A model generated the notes under the pieces. The model was not told the DNA's origin, did not search any database, and worked only from the letters and a program-made list of their open reading frames with translations. Below are positions 23,767 through 38,406 of a DNA stretch of 64,000 bases, one piece after another (within the stretch, counting starts at the first letter, position 1; each line of letters begins with the position of its first letter). Made by a program: the position numbers and the translations under genes. Source of the DNA: Cichorium intybus (lineage: Eukaryota; Streptophyta; Magnoliopsida; Asterales; Asteraceae). The stretch is from the NCBI GenBank assembly GCA_023525715.1, contig CM042013.1, positions 69,040,494 to 69,104,493 on the forward strand, written 5' to 3'.

Positions 23767-23778
23767 GCTCTGATACCA
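23767..23778 (-). other. Primer-binding site of the Tork-like Copia
   Basis: The minus strand reads TGGTATCAGAGC (initiator tRNA-Met), two bases inside the 5' LTR. Confidence 0.92.
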
Positions 23779-23780
23779 AT

Positions 23781-24246
23781 TGTAGACAAAATCGACTATA
23801 ATAAATAATCGATTAACTTCAAGATCGAAGTATAAAACCAAAATATCACGATAATGATTCAACGGAATATAAAACTATTGAATAATCAACCAAGAATAGA
23901 TCGAACGGTAAAAAGAAAGAACACAAGATATTTACGTGGAAAACCCAAATTGGGAAAAACCACGGGCGGAGGAAGCCGAGAACCAATTCACTATAATATG
24001 TAGTGTTTACAGAGATAAAGAAAAGAGGAAAAAACAAATATATCAAAGATATATTTGTATGAGTATAAGAGAGAAAAGATGAAATGTGTTTTTGAGGTAC
24101 ATTTTGTGGTGTAATCTTGATAGCTATTTATAGGAAAATGTTACATGCCATATTTGACAATAACACTCCTACACCAACCATTCACCAACCATTAATTAGC
24201 CAATTTTTCTACCATCCAAAGTTGATATTTGAAGGAAACTTCCACA
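23781..24246 (-). repeat. 5' LTR of the Tork-like Copia
   Basis: 466 bp. A minus-strand TATAAATA (24125-24132, context CCTATAAATAGC) is the likely promoter TATA box; the 3' LTR has the same box near 19422-19429. Confidence 0.95.
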
Positions 24247-24256
24247 GGTCGTTACA

Positions 24257-25457
24257 TATATTTTAGGCATCAATCTGAAGAAATCCAAACATAAATCCTT
24301 TTCATTTACTTTGAAATTTTTAATAAGTTTAGTTATATTAGCCTTGTGTTTCACCTGTATGATTAGATTGAATGGATTAGGATCGAAATTTCCAATTTGT
24401 TTTTATAAAGAAAGGTGTGGGTTATCTAGGCTTTATCTTTAAAATTGGTGTGCATATCTTATCATTTATTCGGAGATAAAGAATCGTTTAAGAGGAATGT
24501 GTATCTCATTAGCTTGGACTTTGGAAATAAAGATACATAGTATCCGTGAATCATTACACTTCATCTTCCTCAAAATTTTCAATCGTGGTTCTGATTGTTG
24601 ATTGTAGGTCCTACACTATCTATTACATGTTGAAAGTTCTCAACGAAAATTTTGTTTGCAAGACCATAAATTCGAATTGTATCTTTTACAGCCTATTTCC
24701 GCATTTCAATTGTGTTAAACAATATATTAACTTTTATTTACAGCTTGTATGTGAGAGCTTTGTTGTTGTGTGTGAATTTTGATGGCATGTAACATAGGTC
24801 AAGTGATGATCATTTCTGTGAATTGAATGTCCAGGCTAACCGGAGTGCATTTGAATACGATACCGGCTCTATGAACAATACAAATGGTTTTCATGCATAC
24901 CCAATCGACAGTATTGATTCCCAAAAATATGCAATATATGGAACCAATACTATCCACCCGCTTGAAATCAATATCACGAATGGCCTGCGAGCGCTATGGT
25001 ATCTGGTATGGTACGAGACTTGGTACTCCTTGCTCATACCTACTGAGGTTTCCTTCAGGTTATAGGAAGTCATGCTTACCATCCCTATGGTATAACTCAG
25101 CTTATGGATATGCTTATGGATCGGGAGGTATGAATTGGTATACAAATTGAAATCTTCAAATTTTCCATGATGTTTAATGTTTGTTTTCCTTAAAACACTA
25201 TGTTGATTACCTTGTAAGTTATACATAATAAGGCATTCTTACTTGTCGCATACTTGACCCGTGAAGCTGAGGTAATCTTTCACCATTTTAGCTTCGACTT
25301 CTTTATTCAATGATAAAGTTAATTACTTTCTAATTCCTTACATAATTTTTTTAATTACTATACTAGGAAATCCAAAAAATCTTGGCAGTGAAAATCTTTT
25401 TTACTTATTAACAAGTTTCATAGAAACTGAGAAGGAATTGGTCTCATCGATCCTCTA
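24257..25457. other. Intergenic, possible fragment of an unknown Tyr/Gly-rich gene
   Basis: Around 24820-25150 the plus strand reads SMNNTNGFHAYPIDSIDSQK and later, in another frame, NSAYGYAYGSGGMNWYTN before a stop. The composition suggests the end of a Tyr/Gly-rich protein, broken by frameshifts. I cannot name the family and would not treat it as a gene. The rest shows nothing. Confidence 0.3.
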
Positions 25458-25460
25458 TAA

Positions 25461-25642
25461 GAGCATCCACAATAGGAGCTTTTGGGAGGTTTTTCAAAAG
25501 TTTTTTCAAGAAAAAAGCTCTTGCAATTTTAACAAGATATTGGAGGGGCTTTTTTAACACAAAGCTTTTCTATAAAGCTTGTTAATTAACAAGCTCTATG
25601 ACCAGAGCTTTTACATAAAGTAATTTTATTTTATTTATTTTT

Positions 25643-25715
<73 letters not shown>

Positions 25716-25875
25716 TATGTAGTTTAATGTTTTCATATTAATATTACGGGACCATAAAAAAGCTATGTGAAATTTTTTTCCTATTGTGGGTGTTTGTAAA
25801 ACTTTTTGAGTCGGTGATGTGGCAACAAAAAGCATCAAAAAGCTTTGTGAAAAAACTTTCCTGTTGGAGATGTTC
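25461..25875. mobile_element. Tourist-like (PIF/Harbinger) MITE with TAA duplication and internal (TA)n
   Basis: 415 bp bounded by imperfect terminal inverted repeats, GAGCATCCACAATAGG on the left and the complement of CCTGTTGGAGATGTTC on the right (GAACATCTCCAACAGG). It is flanked by TAA at 25458-25460 and 25876-25878, the 3-bp target duplication of this superfamily. It has no coding capacity. A (TA)n array (25647-25711) sits in its middle. Subterminal AAAAAGCTTTG / CAAAGCTTTT motifs add further inverted symmetry. Confidence 0.82.
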
Positions 25876-25878
25876 TAA

Positions 25879-26199
25879 TTTTACATATGGAAAACGTACT
25901 GATATTTGATCAAGGAATTTTGGTATATTTAGCGAATTGGTTTTAGTTTTATATATGCTTTTTAGTCACCTAAAGCTGTGATATTAGGATAAAATGGTAA
26001 AATAATTAATTTTATGTTTTAGTAGTGAATTTTTTGTTTAAATTTAAAATTTTCACTTTTTATCTATACCCGAATCAAAGTTAAATTTGGATGTTAAGTT
26101 ATAACTTATTTTTTCTTAATTAAAGATGAATTTGGTTAAATTTAATTTTCTCACTTTTTAACTGAAAATTTTCTTTCCACATTGAAGTTGATTGGTAAT
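25879..26199. other. AT-rich, nothing recognised
   Basis: No open frame or repeat boundary was found in this 320-bp interval. Confidence 0.5.
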
Positions 26200-26326
26200 G
26201 TGAAGTTGATTGGTAAAGTGCAAGATGGCACCATATTTGTCAAAAATGCCATGATGAAACTGACCTTTTGAGTTTAAGATATATGAAGAACAAGTAATTG
26301 ATGTGCTTGATAGAGTTGTGAGTGTA
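26200..26326 (+). pseudogene. FKBP-type peptidyl-prolyl isomerase fragment
   Basis: The plus strand reads VKLIGKVQDGTIFVKN and, after a frameshift, PFEFKIYEEQVIDVLDRVV. This matches the FK506-binding domain of plant multidomain FKBPs (consensus VKLTGKLQDGTVF, then PFEFKTDEEQVIEGLDRAV), which are prolyl isomerases and co-chaperones. Only about 42 codons remain and the reading frame is broken. A 19-bp partial duplication (GAAGTTGATTGGTAA, about 26184 and 26202) lies at its start. It is a dead fragment and may have been carried here by a transposon. Confidence 0.72.
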
Positions 26327-26539
26327 GAGTTGTGAGTGTGGGGTCTAACATGGTGGGCAAAGCATGAACATAAAATTGTATCTTAAAAAAGTTAAATATA
26401 ATGTAATTTGTATGATTTTTTTAACATTGCAATATACTTTTACAATGTTTATTGTTACATTTAAATACAATATTTCTTTGGAATAATATATGGTTTGTGG
26501 GATATTCAATATTAGTGAAATAATATTTATTTTAGTAAC

Positions 26540-26817
26540 GAAATAGTAAAATATAATTTATTTTAAAAATTAAATAGCGACATAAAAATACTGCCACTAA
26601 AATCTACAAGTGCTATAGTGGCATAATAAAAGCGTGTAACTAGACCCCAATAAGGTTGCAACGGCATAACTAAAAAGTGTTATTGTAGGCCTTTGATGGC
26701 AGCACTTTTAATGACACTTTGTGTGTGCTACTGATTGCCTAGTAGGCCTTTAGTGGTACTTTTTTGGTTTTTAGTAACACTTTTTCTATGCAACTGAATG
26801 TCATTTTATTTGTAGTG
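26540..26817 (-). mobile_element. Terminal region of a CACTA-like (En/Spm) element
   Basis: The minus strand begins CACTACAAATAAAATG at 26817, the hallmark CACTA terminus, followed by subterminal repeats of the type AAAGTGTTACTAAAAA, AAAGTGTCATTAAAAG and CTATAGCACTTGTAG. The opposite CACTA end was not found, so the left border is arbitrary and the element may be truncated. Confidence 0.55.
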
Positions 26818-27896
26818 TGTATGTGAAATTACGGTTTAGGATTAGATGCAACCAAGTAGTGAAACATTTTTTCTCGCAAGTAGTATACAATGTCCGAGTT
26901 CAAAGAAAACTTTTGTGGATTTCAACACGCAATTGGGAATCAATGTGACTAGCTTGAAAATATTCAACATGCAAAATGGGCAATGGCTTTTCCCCCTAAC
27001 AATTCTCTTTCAATGTAATAGCAATTCTTATTTCCGATGAAATCAACATGTTATCAGTTGTTGAAAAGGATTTACCCATCACAGATTAAGCCAAACATTT
27101 TCTAATTCATACATGAACAAGTATGTTCATCAAAATAAACGATGCAAACCTTGTTGAAATCATGGTTCTGAATCTTTTATTTAAAATCATGCGGACCACC
27201 AAGTTGGTACTATTATTTTTTTCCTTTTTCTCACCTTATGATTGGTCATACATTCACTACAAATATTTAAAAATCACACAATTAAGTTCAAATATATTTT
27301 TGAGAAAATAAGTTCATCATCATCGTTGCTTGGAGTAATTTATACATCCAAATTGTGATGTTTAAAAGTATACAACTACATTGTTTAATTGTAGAACTCA
27401 ATCAACATCTGCACTATAATCGTATGGGCACTATAGTCTTATGTGCATATTTGAATGATGAATTTATGGACTCAAAACTACTAGAATTCATAGGAGTATA
27501 CCAATGATTAGAAAAATGCGCCCTAGCCCATTTTTCTGGATTTGTGCTAATTTAGTAGTCCAAACACATTCTCTTGCATTACATATTATTTTCGTAACTT
27601 CATCAAATTATCCAATTGTGTAGGGTTTGCAAGCATTGCCAACTTTAGTCTTTTTATTTTTTTCCAAATCCAGATGTTATATTGGAATACAAATGGTGAC
27701 CATAAATTTCATGATAGGCGTGAGGAAATATGTTAGCAAAGGTGATCAACATCGTTGGGTACATATGAGATATGAATGTAGGTTGTTCCAAGTCACCTAT
27801 GCAATCATGTAGTTTCTCTAGGAACCATGTCCATGATTCTGTACACTAACTCTAGCATATTCCATATGCAACCGGTAATATTTGGTTGTGATGGGT
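26818..27896. other. Intergenic, nothing recognised
   Basis: AT-rich sequence with only short open frames lacking any motif. Confidence 0.4.
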
Positions 27897-28830
27897 TTTG
27901 ATAAGCTAAAAACGGTCATTTTGCGTAAACCAATTATAAGCGGCAAACAGAAGCGGTTTTAAAATAACTATTATTTTAGGATCATTTTAACAAAACCTCC
28001 AAGAGGATCCAATTACATAATATAGAAAGATTATTTGACAACCATAGGATGTAAATAAGACAACCTTTGATGACTTTGATCCCACTTGGTTTTAGGGAGT
28101 CGATGAAGATGGCAAGAGAACCCCAAAAAGAGTTCCTCTATAATGTATCCACCAACAAGAATAAGGCACAAGGAATGCTAGTTCCCTTTTGTATTTGTGA
28201 CTTCTTAAGCCTTTAAGTGCTAAACATAATTAAGCACTAAAGGAGAAGCACTTCTACACCCCTTACACTTACAAAAGGCTTCAAAAGACATGCAAGAGGG
28301 GGGAGAGAATGAAGTGGACGAATTTCATCAAGGAATGAGAGAAAAACTAGTTAGTTTTTTGGTCTTACACTTTCTTATGTTCCCATATATAACATCTAAG
28401 ACACATACATCTAATAAATGCTAAGTGATGACATGTAAGAAGCATGTGTTGTGTAAGAGGGAGGTTGGCAAGTAACCTCCCCATTCCTTTGACTATTTCG
28501 CCAACAAGAGAGAGAAATAATCTAGTTTCCCAAATTAGATGTACTCATGTAACTAGAAAGTTGAGTGGAAAGAAAAGTGTCCAAAAACTTGTACATGACT
28601 TATTAAATCATACTATATGATATAATAACTAGTTTTTTACTCTCTTGATTTGTTATTTTCATAAAATAATAATTATCTCCTAATTAAATACAAGAGTTGA
28701 TTATTTATTAACAATCGTATTAATAATAAATATTCAATATGTGCCAACTTGCTTAAGGTGTGACCATATACGATCATATGTTATTGGAAAACGTCATTGT
28801 AAAAAGATTATTGAGTATATATATCCAACA
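27897..28830 (-). mobile_element. 3' LTR of a minus-strand Copia-like element
   Basis: On the minus strand it begins TGTTGGATATATATACTC at 28830, directly after a polypurine tract GAACAAGTGGGAAAT (28831-28845). That order (PPT then TGTTGG) is that of a Copia 3' LTR. A TATATA on the minus strand at about 28386-28392 fits an LTR promoter. The left border near 27897 (TGATAAGC) is a guess. Confidence 0.5.
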
Positions 28831-29821
28831 ATTTCCCACTTGTTCAAGATTCATTATAGATTGACATAGACATTGGTTAACGTCTAGCAATAAACCACTG
28901 TCCACAATAACATACGGCGAGGTGCCATCCAGCAACAACCAATTCCAGGTGCTCCAAGCCATAATTGGTTATAAGGTAATGTTATCAGTAATCTGTTTGT
29001 TACAGACATCATGTTGAGCATGAGACATGGATTTGCAATCAATCTCATACGGTGTTCAACTTTTGAGTAAGGTCTTATATGTCTAACTCTCAACAAATAA
29101 GAGAAACAAATCTCATATTGACTACATACGCCTATCATGTAGTTCATGAAATACCCAATGATTGCATTATAACTGCCTTTTATGCAACATCGTTAAACCA
29201 TGTCAAATCACAACAATTCCTGCACTCAAGTCCCAAATATGTATCTCGGGTCAAAGAATACAAAGTTGTTACCTTAATCAAATATCACTAATCACAATGA
29301 TTCATAAAGTGATTTTGATGTGGGTCTTGTCCAATATTTATTCTATAATCAAGCATATATGAATTTTGGTCATAAGCCTTTGCTATTTTCATCTCCATGA
29401 AAATCAACCAATATATTCATATTAGTCTTACCTCATAGATGCTCCCACAACTATGAACGACTATGGAAATTCAGAATAACCAGGTTACTCAATGATTTAA
29501 CATGTTAATATAGAACACAACAATTATTTAATGAAAAGATTATATCCAATATATCAATTCATTATAATAAATGTTGCTTATATTGTTCCAATACCCAAAT
29601 ACTAAATTTAATTTGTATGAATTTTATGAATACGGTCGTCCCCATAATCAACTCTATAGTTGATTATCTTGGAGAGCATGATTGGAGTTTAGATGAGACT
29701 TATCATCTTTTAGCTTCATTAAATCCATTCTTGAAATCATAAAAGATTTCTAGGTGATCCCTAGACGGAAGAATTCAACCTAGTTTTCAATCAATCTATA
29801 CACCAACTATAAATTTCAAAG
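28831..29821 (-). mobile_element. Non-coding 3' internal part of the same Copia-like element
   Basis: Sequence between the polypurine tract and the start of the next element. It resembles the long non-coding stretch that precedes the 3' LTR in some plant Copia lineages (CAACAATTTCCCACTTGTTC). No pol domain is readable, so the element is truncated on the right, probably at about 29821. Confidence 0.4.
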
Positions 29822-29878
29822 TGTGAATAAACGGGAGGATAAGATTGACCCACGGCGCGTAGACACATTTTCCGCAAC

Positions 29879-29886
29879 TATAAATA
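29879..29886 (+). promoter_or_regulatory. TATA box of the Gypsy-like relic
   Basis: GCAACTATAAATAGAGGC, a good plant TATA box, lies 57 bp into the element. Confidence 0.55.
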
Positions 29887-30032
29887 GAGGCTCACACTTT
29901 GGATTTCGGGAGCGGAGATCAGACCTTTGAGTGGAATTCAGGCATCTTTGACTCACATTTCCTATCTTTTCTAGTAGATTCGATAGTTTGGTTAGTTTAC
30001 ATTTTTTTACAATTTTTCGGTTATTATTCATT

Positions 30033-30241
30033 CGTGTGCGATCGAGGGTTCTGGTTTGTAGAACACCACTGACCACCAGAATTGAGATTGGTGCTAGAAG
30101 CATTCGGTTCTGATAGGGTTTGGTTTGAATGCAATTTTATGTTTATTTATATTTTATTGCAATTTTACGTTTTCGGTATCGATCGTGTTATTTAATTCAT
30201 CATTTCTGATTTGGATGTTCTTAATCTATTGAGTTGATCTC
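30033..30241 (+). repeat. Leader repeat, copy 1
   Basis: 209 bp from CGTGTGCGATCGAGGG to GAGTTGATCTC, about 90% identical by eye to 36352-36567. Outside these limits the two sequences are unrelated. It is either the shared R/U5 of two LTRs or a leader duplicated by rearrangement. Confidence 0.8.
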
Positions 30242-30322
30242 AAAGTAGAGTTTACACACCCCACACTTGTGCCTTGCTTGTCCCCACACTTTTGCGCTTG
30301 ACACATTGTGTACGTCCTAACA

Positions 30323-30970
30323 ATGGACGATTACACATATACAGATGAGGACATGTGGTGGGAGTTTAAAAGTCCGGCCGACAACTATTACGAGGATGAT
30401 TTTCACAATGAATCATTCGATAATGAGTTGTGGACCGAGGATCCGACTCAATAAGAAAACTTCGATGAGTCGTGTTTTGTGAGTGATCAATATCTGGACA
30501 ATTCATACAATGAAAAGTTGGATCAGGTCTTGGATCTGTTAGCCGAAACGCTCTAGGGGGAATCTTGTCAACGCCCTTTCAGCAATGGCGGATCAGTTAG
30601 ATCAGCTGGAGGAATAGTTGAGGCAACAACTACACACGCCAGAAATTATTAAGACCACTTAGATGGTCGAAACGCTTATTAATGAGGGGGCTATTGATGA
30701 CAATACTACCCCCTAGCCAACAAATTTTAATAATTTTGAATATTTTGATGATCAAGATCTGGTGATGAGTTAATGACAACCATCACTAGACAATGCCAGT
30801 CGCTCACTCTTGGCATTGACCCACCAGTTGGACGTAGACCAAGAAGATGACGACAACGTTGTGGTTTTTTAAAACGAGAAACTTGGTTTTATCGCCACTC
30901 ATGATCCATTGATGAGTGGAAAATTAGGAGTAATCAATACCATCGATGAGGACATTCGGGAGCATACCAT
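30323..30970 (+). pseudogene. Gag-like remnant with many TAG/TAA stops
   Basis: The frame starts MDDYTYTDEDMWWEFK, is very acidic, and stops after 43 codons. It resumes ENFDESCFVSDQYLDN and, in a shifted frame, NLVNALSAMADQLDQLEE, then LRQQLHTPEIIKTT and MVETLINEGAIDD. Three of the stops are TAG at places where Gln would fit, consistent with CAG-to-TAG decay of a methylated copy. I recognise no catalytic domain. Gag is inferred from position after the leader and from the charged, coiled-coil-like composition. Confidence 0.4.
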
Positions 30971-31903
30971 TTTTATGCCTTCTGATCCCATTGGATTGGA
31001 AACTTTTTATTGTACTGTAGGATGAAATCCCAAACTACGGACACCATTCAAGATGCGAGAAAAAGATGCTTCGCAAAACAACCTCCAAGCATTCACGGGA
31101 ATTAGTTGGAAGATGGCGGGGGCAATAACGAGGAGACCGGCAGGCCATTTGACTGGAATCTAGAGGAGTACTTGGTCAACGAAGTGACGGCAGGGCTGAA
31201 GATCAGCAGAGACACAAGGCGTACGACCCACCGTAACCATTAAAGGAAGGTCCAGCTAAAAGACCGAGCAAAAGAAGCGCTTTTAGGAGGCAACCAATTT
31301 TTTTTTGATATGTACTACTTTATTATTTTAAATTTTATTTTTCTGTTTGTTCAAAATATCACTAAGATTAATCATTGTTGAGTACAATACTGATAGGTTT
31401 TAGGTAAACAAATAAACTCAACTTTTAAGTTCACATGCAGCCTAAAAAGGATCTATGTTTTCACTGTTGAACCTATAACTAAGAACATAAAAAAGAAACC
31501 CTAATGGTCCTAACATAAAATCGAAAATACATAAAGGGTTTAGGATTACATACCTTTATTGTTATTATCGCAAATAACAGTTATTCCATGTCCGGTAGAT
31601 CTCTTGGAAGCAAGCACCACAAGTGTAGCGCCTCTAATGGTTCACACCCAAAAGTCCAAGTAATTAGGTTAATTATCTTAATTGTCTTATTAAGAAAAGC
31701 TCGCTATAAACATTAGAGAAGGATTATAGATTCTGCTTGAGAGAGAAGAGAAAACTCTATAGGAATATCAACTCTAGAATTGGCGCAAGTTATGAGGCTC
31801 CAGGGAGGGGTATTTATAACCCCAAGGGTGATTAAGGATAAACCTTAGAGATAAGCCTTATTCGAATTCAAACCGGATAAACCATTTATCTTTAAATTCA
31901 AAC

Positions 31904-34531
<2,628 letters not shown>

Positions 34532-34819
34532 ATTCGTCCAACATTATCCATTGCTCAACTATTCAATAATTACAATTCAACCCCTACACTTTTAGTTAAT
34601 CCCAAATTAATTCAAATTAATTCCAATTAATTCTAATTAATTCCAAACTAGTTTCTAATTAATTTATCATCATATAATAAATGAATAAACTATTTATTTC
34701 TCTCTTTCTATTAACCTTAATTCCATTTGGACAATAGAGGGCAACCCAAAGGGATTGTGCTTACTATCAATTTGAGTATGTACCAATTATAGTTATGGGC
34801 TTTGACACCAAATCCAACA

Positions 34820-36800
34820 GATACAATATGTCCTGAGTGTGCGGTGAGGATGAGGGATTCGAAAGGAAAAACAAAGAAAAGTAAAAGTTCGCGACGCCAA
34901 CACCATCAAACCGTGACCTGGGTTAAGGAGAGACCCGATACGTAGGGCTTTTCGTGCATACTCACCACACTAAGTAAGGGATTTCACGATGCGGGCCGAG
35001 GAGAGTCGTAACGCAGACCTCTTCAAGTGTTGTCGCGGCTTTCCGACTTTGATCGATGGATAATGGACTCATCACACCTTCACGCCGCTACCATCAATTG
35101 CTGGCGTCGCAGGGACATGAAATCAGCAAAGACAGCAACTCTCAATGTATTATCTACCTTTGTGTATTTTGCAACTATTATTGTTAATAGGTTGTTTGTG
35201 TGAGTAGTATCTATCTAAACCATGATTGTTGCACCCCAAACGTTTGGAGTTTGCATAACGCAAGTGTGGGGTCACCGTACCCCTGCACTTGTGTTATACC
35301 GGCGTGTTTACTGCTGCGCCCCGACTCCTGGATTTCATCAAGATGGTACGAATGATCAACCCTGATATATTTGATCCCGACAGTCAAGCATTCCACCGTC
35401 ATAAGGGTAACTCTTTTTCTCCCTTTGTTTTAAATTTTCTTTTGTACAACAGGGACGTGGTACGGTTTAAAGTGTAGGGTAGGACGGTTGAAAAAGTAGT
35501 TTTGAAATTTTTTGCGGAAAACACCATACACCATATTTTTCAAAATGTTAGCAATTTCCAAAAAAAATTAAGATATTGTAACGTTGAAGCGAATAGTTTG
35601 GAATATTTGTAACATTGTGGTATTTTTCAATAAATATTAATTAGTAGTCAGGATGCTACTTTAGTTAATATAAGTTGAGTGTTTTGGAAAGTTATAAAGT
35701 TTAGATTTAGAGTATCTTAGGTTTGGGACTCAGGAAGGAATTATCAGTCGGTGACCTTTGTTGTTTGAGCCGGTAGAATCGAAAAAGATTGCCCATTGGG
35801 CATTTATGTACCTCACTACTTAAGGTTAACTGATCTAGGATAGTGTTTTTGAAAGCTCGTTACACGAACAACATCGAAAGTCACGGAAATTTTCCTAGCG
35901 GCTCTGAATGAGTAAGTTTGCATAGTTGTGAACAGAAAATTTGTAATCAAGGATTCTTTAGAAAGTCGTGATTCACAAAGGATATTTTGATCATTTTCCT
36001 AAAAATCGATTTCATATAACTTTTCAAATTGCAATAAACTGTGAAACTAAATGATGTTCGAAAACGTTTGGGTCTTTGTTAGTATTTCTTAAAAACTTTA
36101 CTTGTATAAGGACAACCAAGGCACAAGTGTGGGATGTTTGATAACATCTGGCAATGTTGGCCATTTTAGGTGTTATTAAGCCCCGTTATAGTTAGATTAT
36201 CTTTCTAAGATGCTAACATTACTCACTTTTTAGTGCCCAGTGTTTGTTTTGTGTTTTAGTGTTAATACATGGGTAATTTGCGTAAGATTGGCAAAGTTGG
36301 AGACAAAGCTGAAAGTCAAGTCGAAGTAATGCGTGCGGTGCATAACAACATCGTGTGCGATCGAGGGTTCTGGTTTGCAGAACAACATCGATCACCAGAA
36401 TTAAGATTGGTACCTGATTTCAGAAGCATTCGGCTCTGATCGGGTTTGGTTTGAATGCAAGTTTATGTTTATTTATATTTTATCATAGTTTTACGTTTTC
36501 GGTATCGATCGTGTTATTTAATTCATCATGTCTGATTTGGATGTTCCTGATCTCTTGAGTTGATCTCGGATTCAGATTAGTTGAGTTGGAATAATTGCGG
36601 TTTATTACTTCGGTATAAAATGGTAGTTCTAGTTTTGGTTTTCGTATTTTTCGGGGTCAACTGTACGAATGGTAGCCGTCTATAGAGTGATAATATAGAT
36701 CGGTCATATTTTGACACAAAGTGTCAACCACGAACTCATTGGTTCGACCCTTACTTGCTGCTAGCTAGTGGACCGTAAGGTTTTCATTTACTATTTTTGA
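34820..36800 (+). mobile_element. Right part of the decayed Gypsy-like element
   Basis: Continuation of the relic interrupted at 31390. It contains the phrases GCATAACGCAAGTGTGGGGT (about 35255) and GGCACAAGTGTGGGATG (about 36120), like the spacer upstream of 3' LTRs in Athila-related elements, and the second leader repeat (36352-36567), followed by LTR-like sequence with GGTTCGACCCTTACTTGCTG. No intact frame was found. The right border near 36800 is approximate. Confidence 0.4.
36352..36567 (+). repeat. Leader repeat, copy 2
   Basis: Matches 30033-30241 from CGTGTGCGATCGAGGG to GAGTTGATCTC, with an extra TACCTGATTTC-type insertion. Confidence 0.8.
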
Positions 36801-38398
36801 CTGTATCAACGACTGCGACGTGTCAGTCCTGTTCTTGGAAAAGACATGGACCAAGCTCTTTTTGTGTCTTCTTGGATCTGTGTGTCTTTCTAAAAATCCC
36901 TAAACATAATTTTACCTTCTTTTTTATCCCGCCTCTCATCTCATCGATTTCTTCTTCACCTCTATTATCTTCCTCTTCTCCTGCAACAACACCGCCCTCT
37001 CTTTTCCTTCTCGCCACCATCGGCCGGCCCCATCATCATTGTCGTCGTCAGTCTACTCTCGCCACCGCCAGCAACATTGACCACTTATTCGAAGATTTTC
37101 TTCTCGACAACGTTTTTAGCCGCCGATTCTGCATCCCCTACAGATGCTTATTCCTGACGTCGGTGCTTCTTCCCGACAACGCTTCTAGCCTCCGCCGATC
37201 TGCTTCTATGGTATTTCCTCCCTCGCTATCACTAATGCTATGTTCTAATTTCAAATTTCTAGAACTGAATCAGATTCAACTTAGAAGAAACTATGGATTG
37301 TTTGAATTTGTCAGCTTTATATTCTAGAAATCACATTCTACTTGATCTTTTTTGCTGAATTTTTGATATTATTGTTTTGAATTGAAAATTTAAAAGCTAA
37401 AAGTTGTTTATGTTTCCCGAAAATATGATGTTTGTTGATTCTACTTGGATTGTTTGTTGATTTTGAATGTTGTTTATGTTTCCCGAAAATATGATGTTTA
37501 TGTTTGCTAAAAATCAGATGTTGTTTGTGTTTCCTGGAAATTGGATTCAAGTTAATGTTGTTAATACTTGTTGGAATGTTCTTTATGTTTCCCAAAAATC
37601 ACATTGAAACATATGTTGTTAATACTTGTTGGAACATGCCTCAACTTGATGTTCGTTATGCTTGTTGAAACATACTTTATTGTTGATGAAACACACTTTA
37701 TTCTTGCTAAAAATGTTAGTTCCTTATTTGATATTCTAATTTTCCTGTTTCGGTGTTCAATAAGCAATTGCGACTTTGTGGTAGTTTCAAATTTGGAATT
37801 TAGTTTTTTATCCATGCATGAGTATTGTTTTGAATTTGCAATTTAGTTTTTTTTATAAATTATAGATAATTATTGACAAAATGAAATTATGAAAATGAAA
37901 AAAGTCTTATGAGTTAAAAAATCAGTTTATTTAATTTTCAGTTTTTTATCGATCTGCAAACTTTAAAAAATAAACAGTCTTTTTCCTGCAGATTGCAGAT
38001 ATTTAGTCCACATCTTCTTCTGCAAATATGGCCCGCAGACTGCAGATGTTTTACCTCGTAAAAAACGAACAACACTGAAGTCTATGTATGAACTAGATCT
38101 AGACACGACGGTATAGAGGGCATACTATACAATAGGGTGTTTGTATATCTATTTGTGTATTCATTATCTGACCATCATTTATCATAATCAATTTCTTTTT
38201 GGTTAGCTATACTTAAACTAATATCAATAGGATCCCCGTAAGGTGTTAATTGGCAAAGAAAATATGATCACCAGTAGCAGCATAGTAATCGGGTGATTGC
38301 ATTACAGTTTGGGATTTGTAGCATATCGAGGAACATAATCATTACCGACATAGTTGTAATTTCTAGGAACCACATTTTGAATCGGTTATTACACTACA
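36801..38398. other. Intergenic with degenerate short repeats
   Basis: A 176-codon open frame at 36797-37327 is rich in Ser, Pro, Leu and His with no known domain; I do not support it as a gene. From 37398 to about 37640, variants of TTGTTTATGTTTCCCGAAAA and GTTGTTAATACTTGTTGGAA recur four to five times. 37990-38050 has two inverted CTGCAGA motifs. From about 38225 to 38398, minus-strand peptides (NYNYVGNDYVPRYATNPK) may be gene debris. Confidence 0.35.
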
Positions 38399-38406
38399 AT
38401 TTCGAG

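Larger units (their letters stand above)
19078..24246 (-). mobile_element. Complete Tork-like Ty1/Copia retrotransposon, TSD GGTCG
   Basis: 5169 bp with two LTRs (19078-19542 and 23781-24246), flanked by the 5-bp duplication GGTCG (19073-19077 and 24247-24251). The minus strand carries, in order, 5' LTR, PBS (tRNA-Met), one gag-pol frame, a polypurine region near 19543-19560 and the 3' LTR. The LTRs differ at three places by eye in about 465 bp (near 19208, 19273 and 19511 of the left copy), so the insertion is recent. The domain order protease-integrase-RT-RNase H is that of Copia. The motif HEIF-like SPVVKHTSIR and the YMDD context are Tork/Tnt1-like. It sits inside an older chromovirus LTR. 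Confidence 0.95.
29822..31389 (+). mobile_element. Left part of a decayed non-autonomous Gypsy-like element
   Basis: It begins TGTGAATAAACGGG and has a TATA box (29879-29886), a leader shared with 36352-36567, a remnant gag-like frame from 30323 and, at 31280-31300, the phrase GAAGCGCTTTTAGGAGGCAA. A similar phrase follows gag-pol in the Athila element here (GTGCGCTTCTAGGGAGGCAA, about 46411). Only about 1 kb separates the gag-like start from that phrase, with no RT or integrase, so this looks like a non-autonomous derivative. It is interrupted near 31390 by a Copia-like LTR and resumes at about 34820. Confidence 0.45.

Noticed and set aside
24823..25150. Tyr/Gly-rich peptides suggesting an RNA-binding protein C-terminus
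   Set aside because: Frames change twice in 330 bp, and I could not tie the peptides to any family; reported only as an intergenic note.
36797..37327. 176-codon plus-strand frame rich in Ser, Pro and His
   Set aside because: No domain, no conserved start context and low-complexity composition; it borders a retroelement relic.
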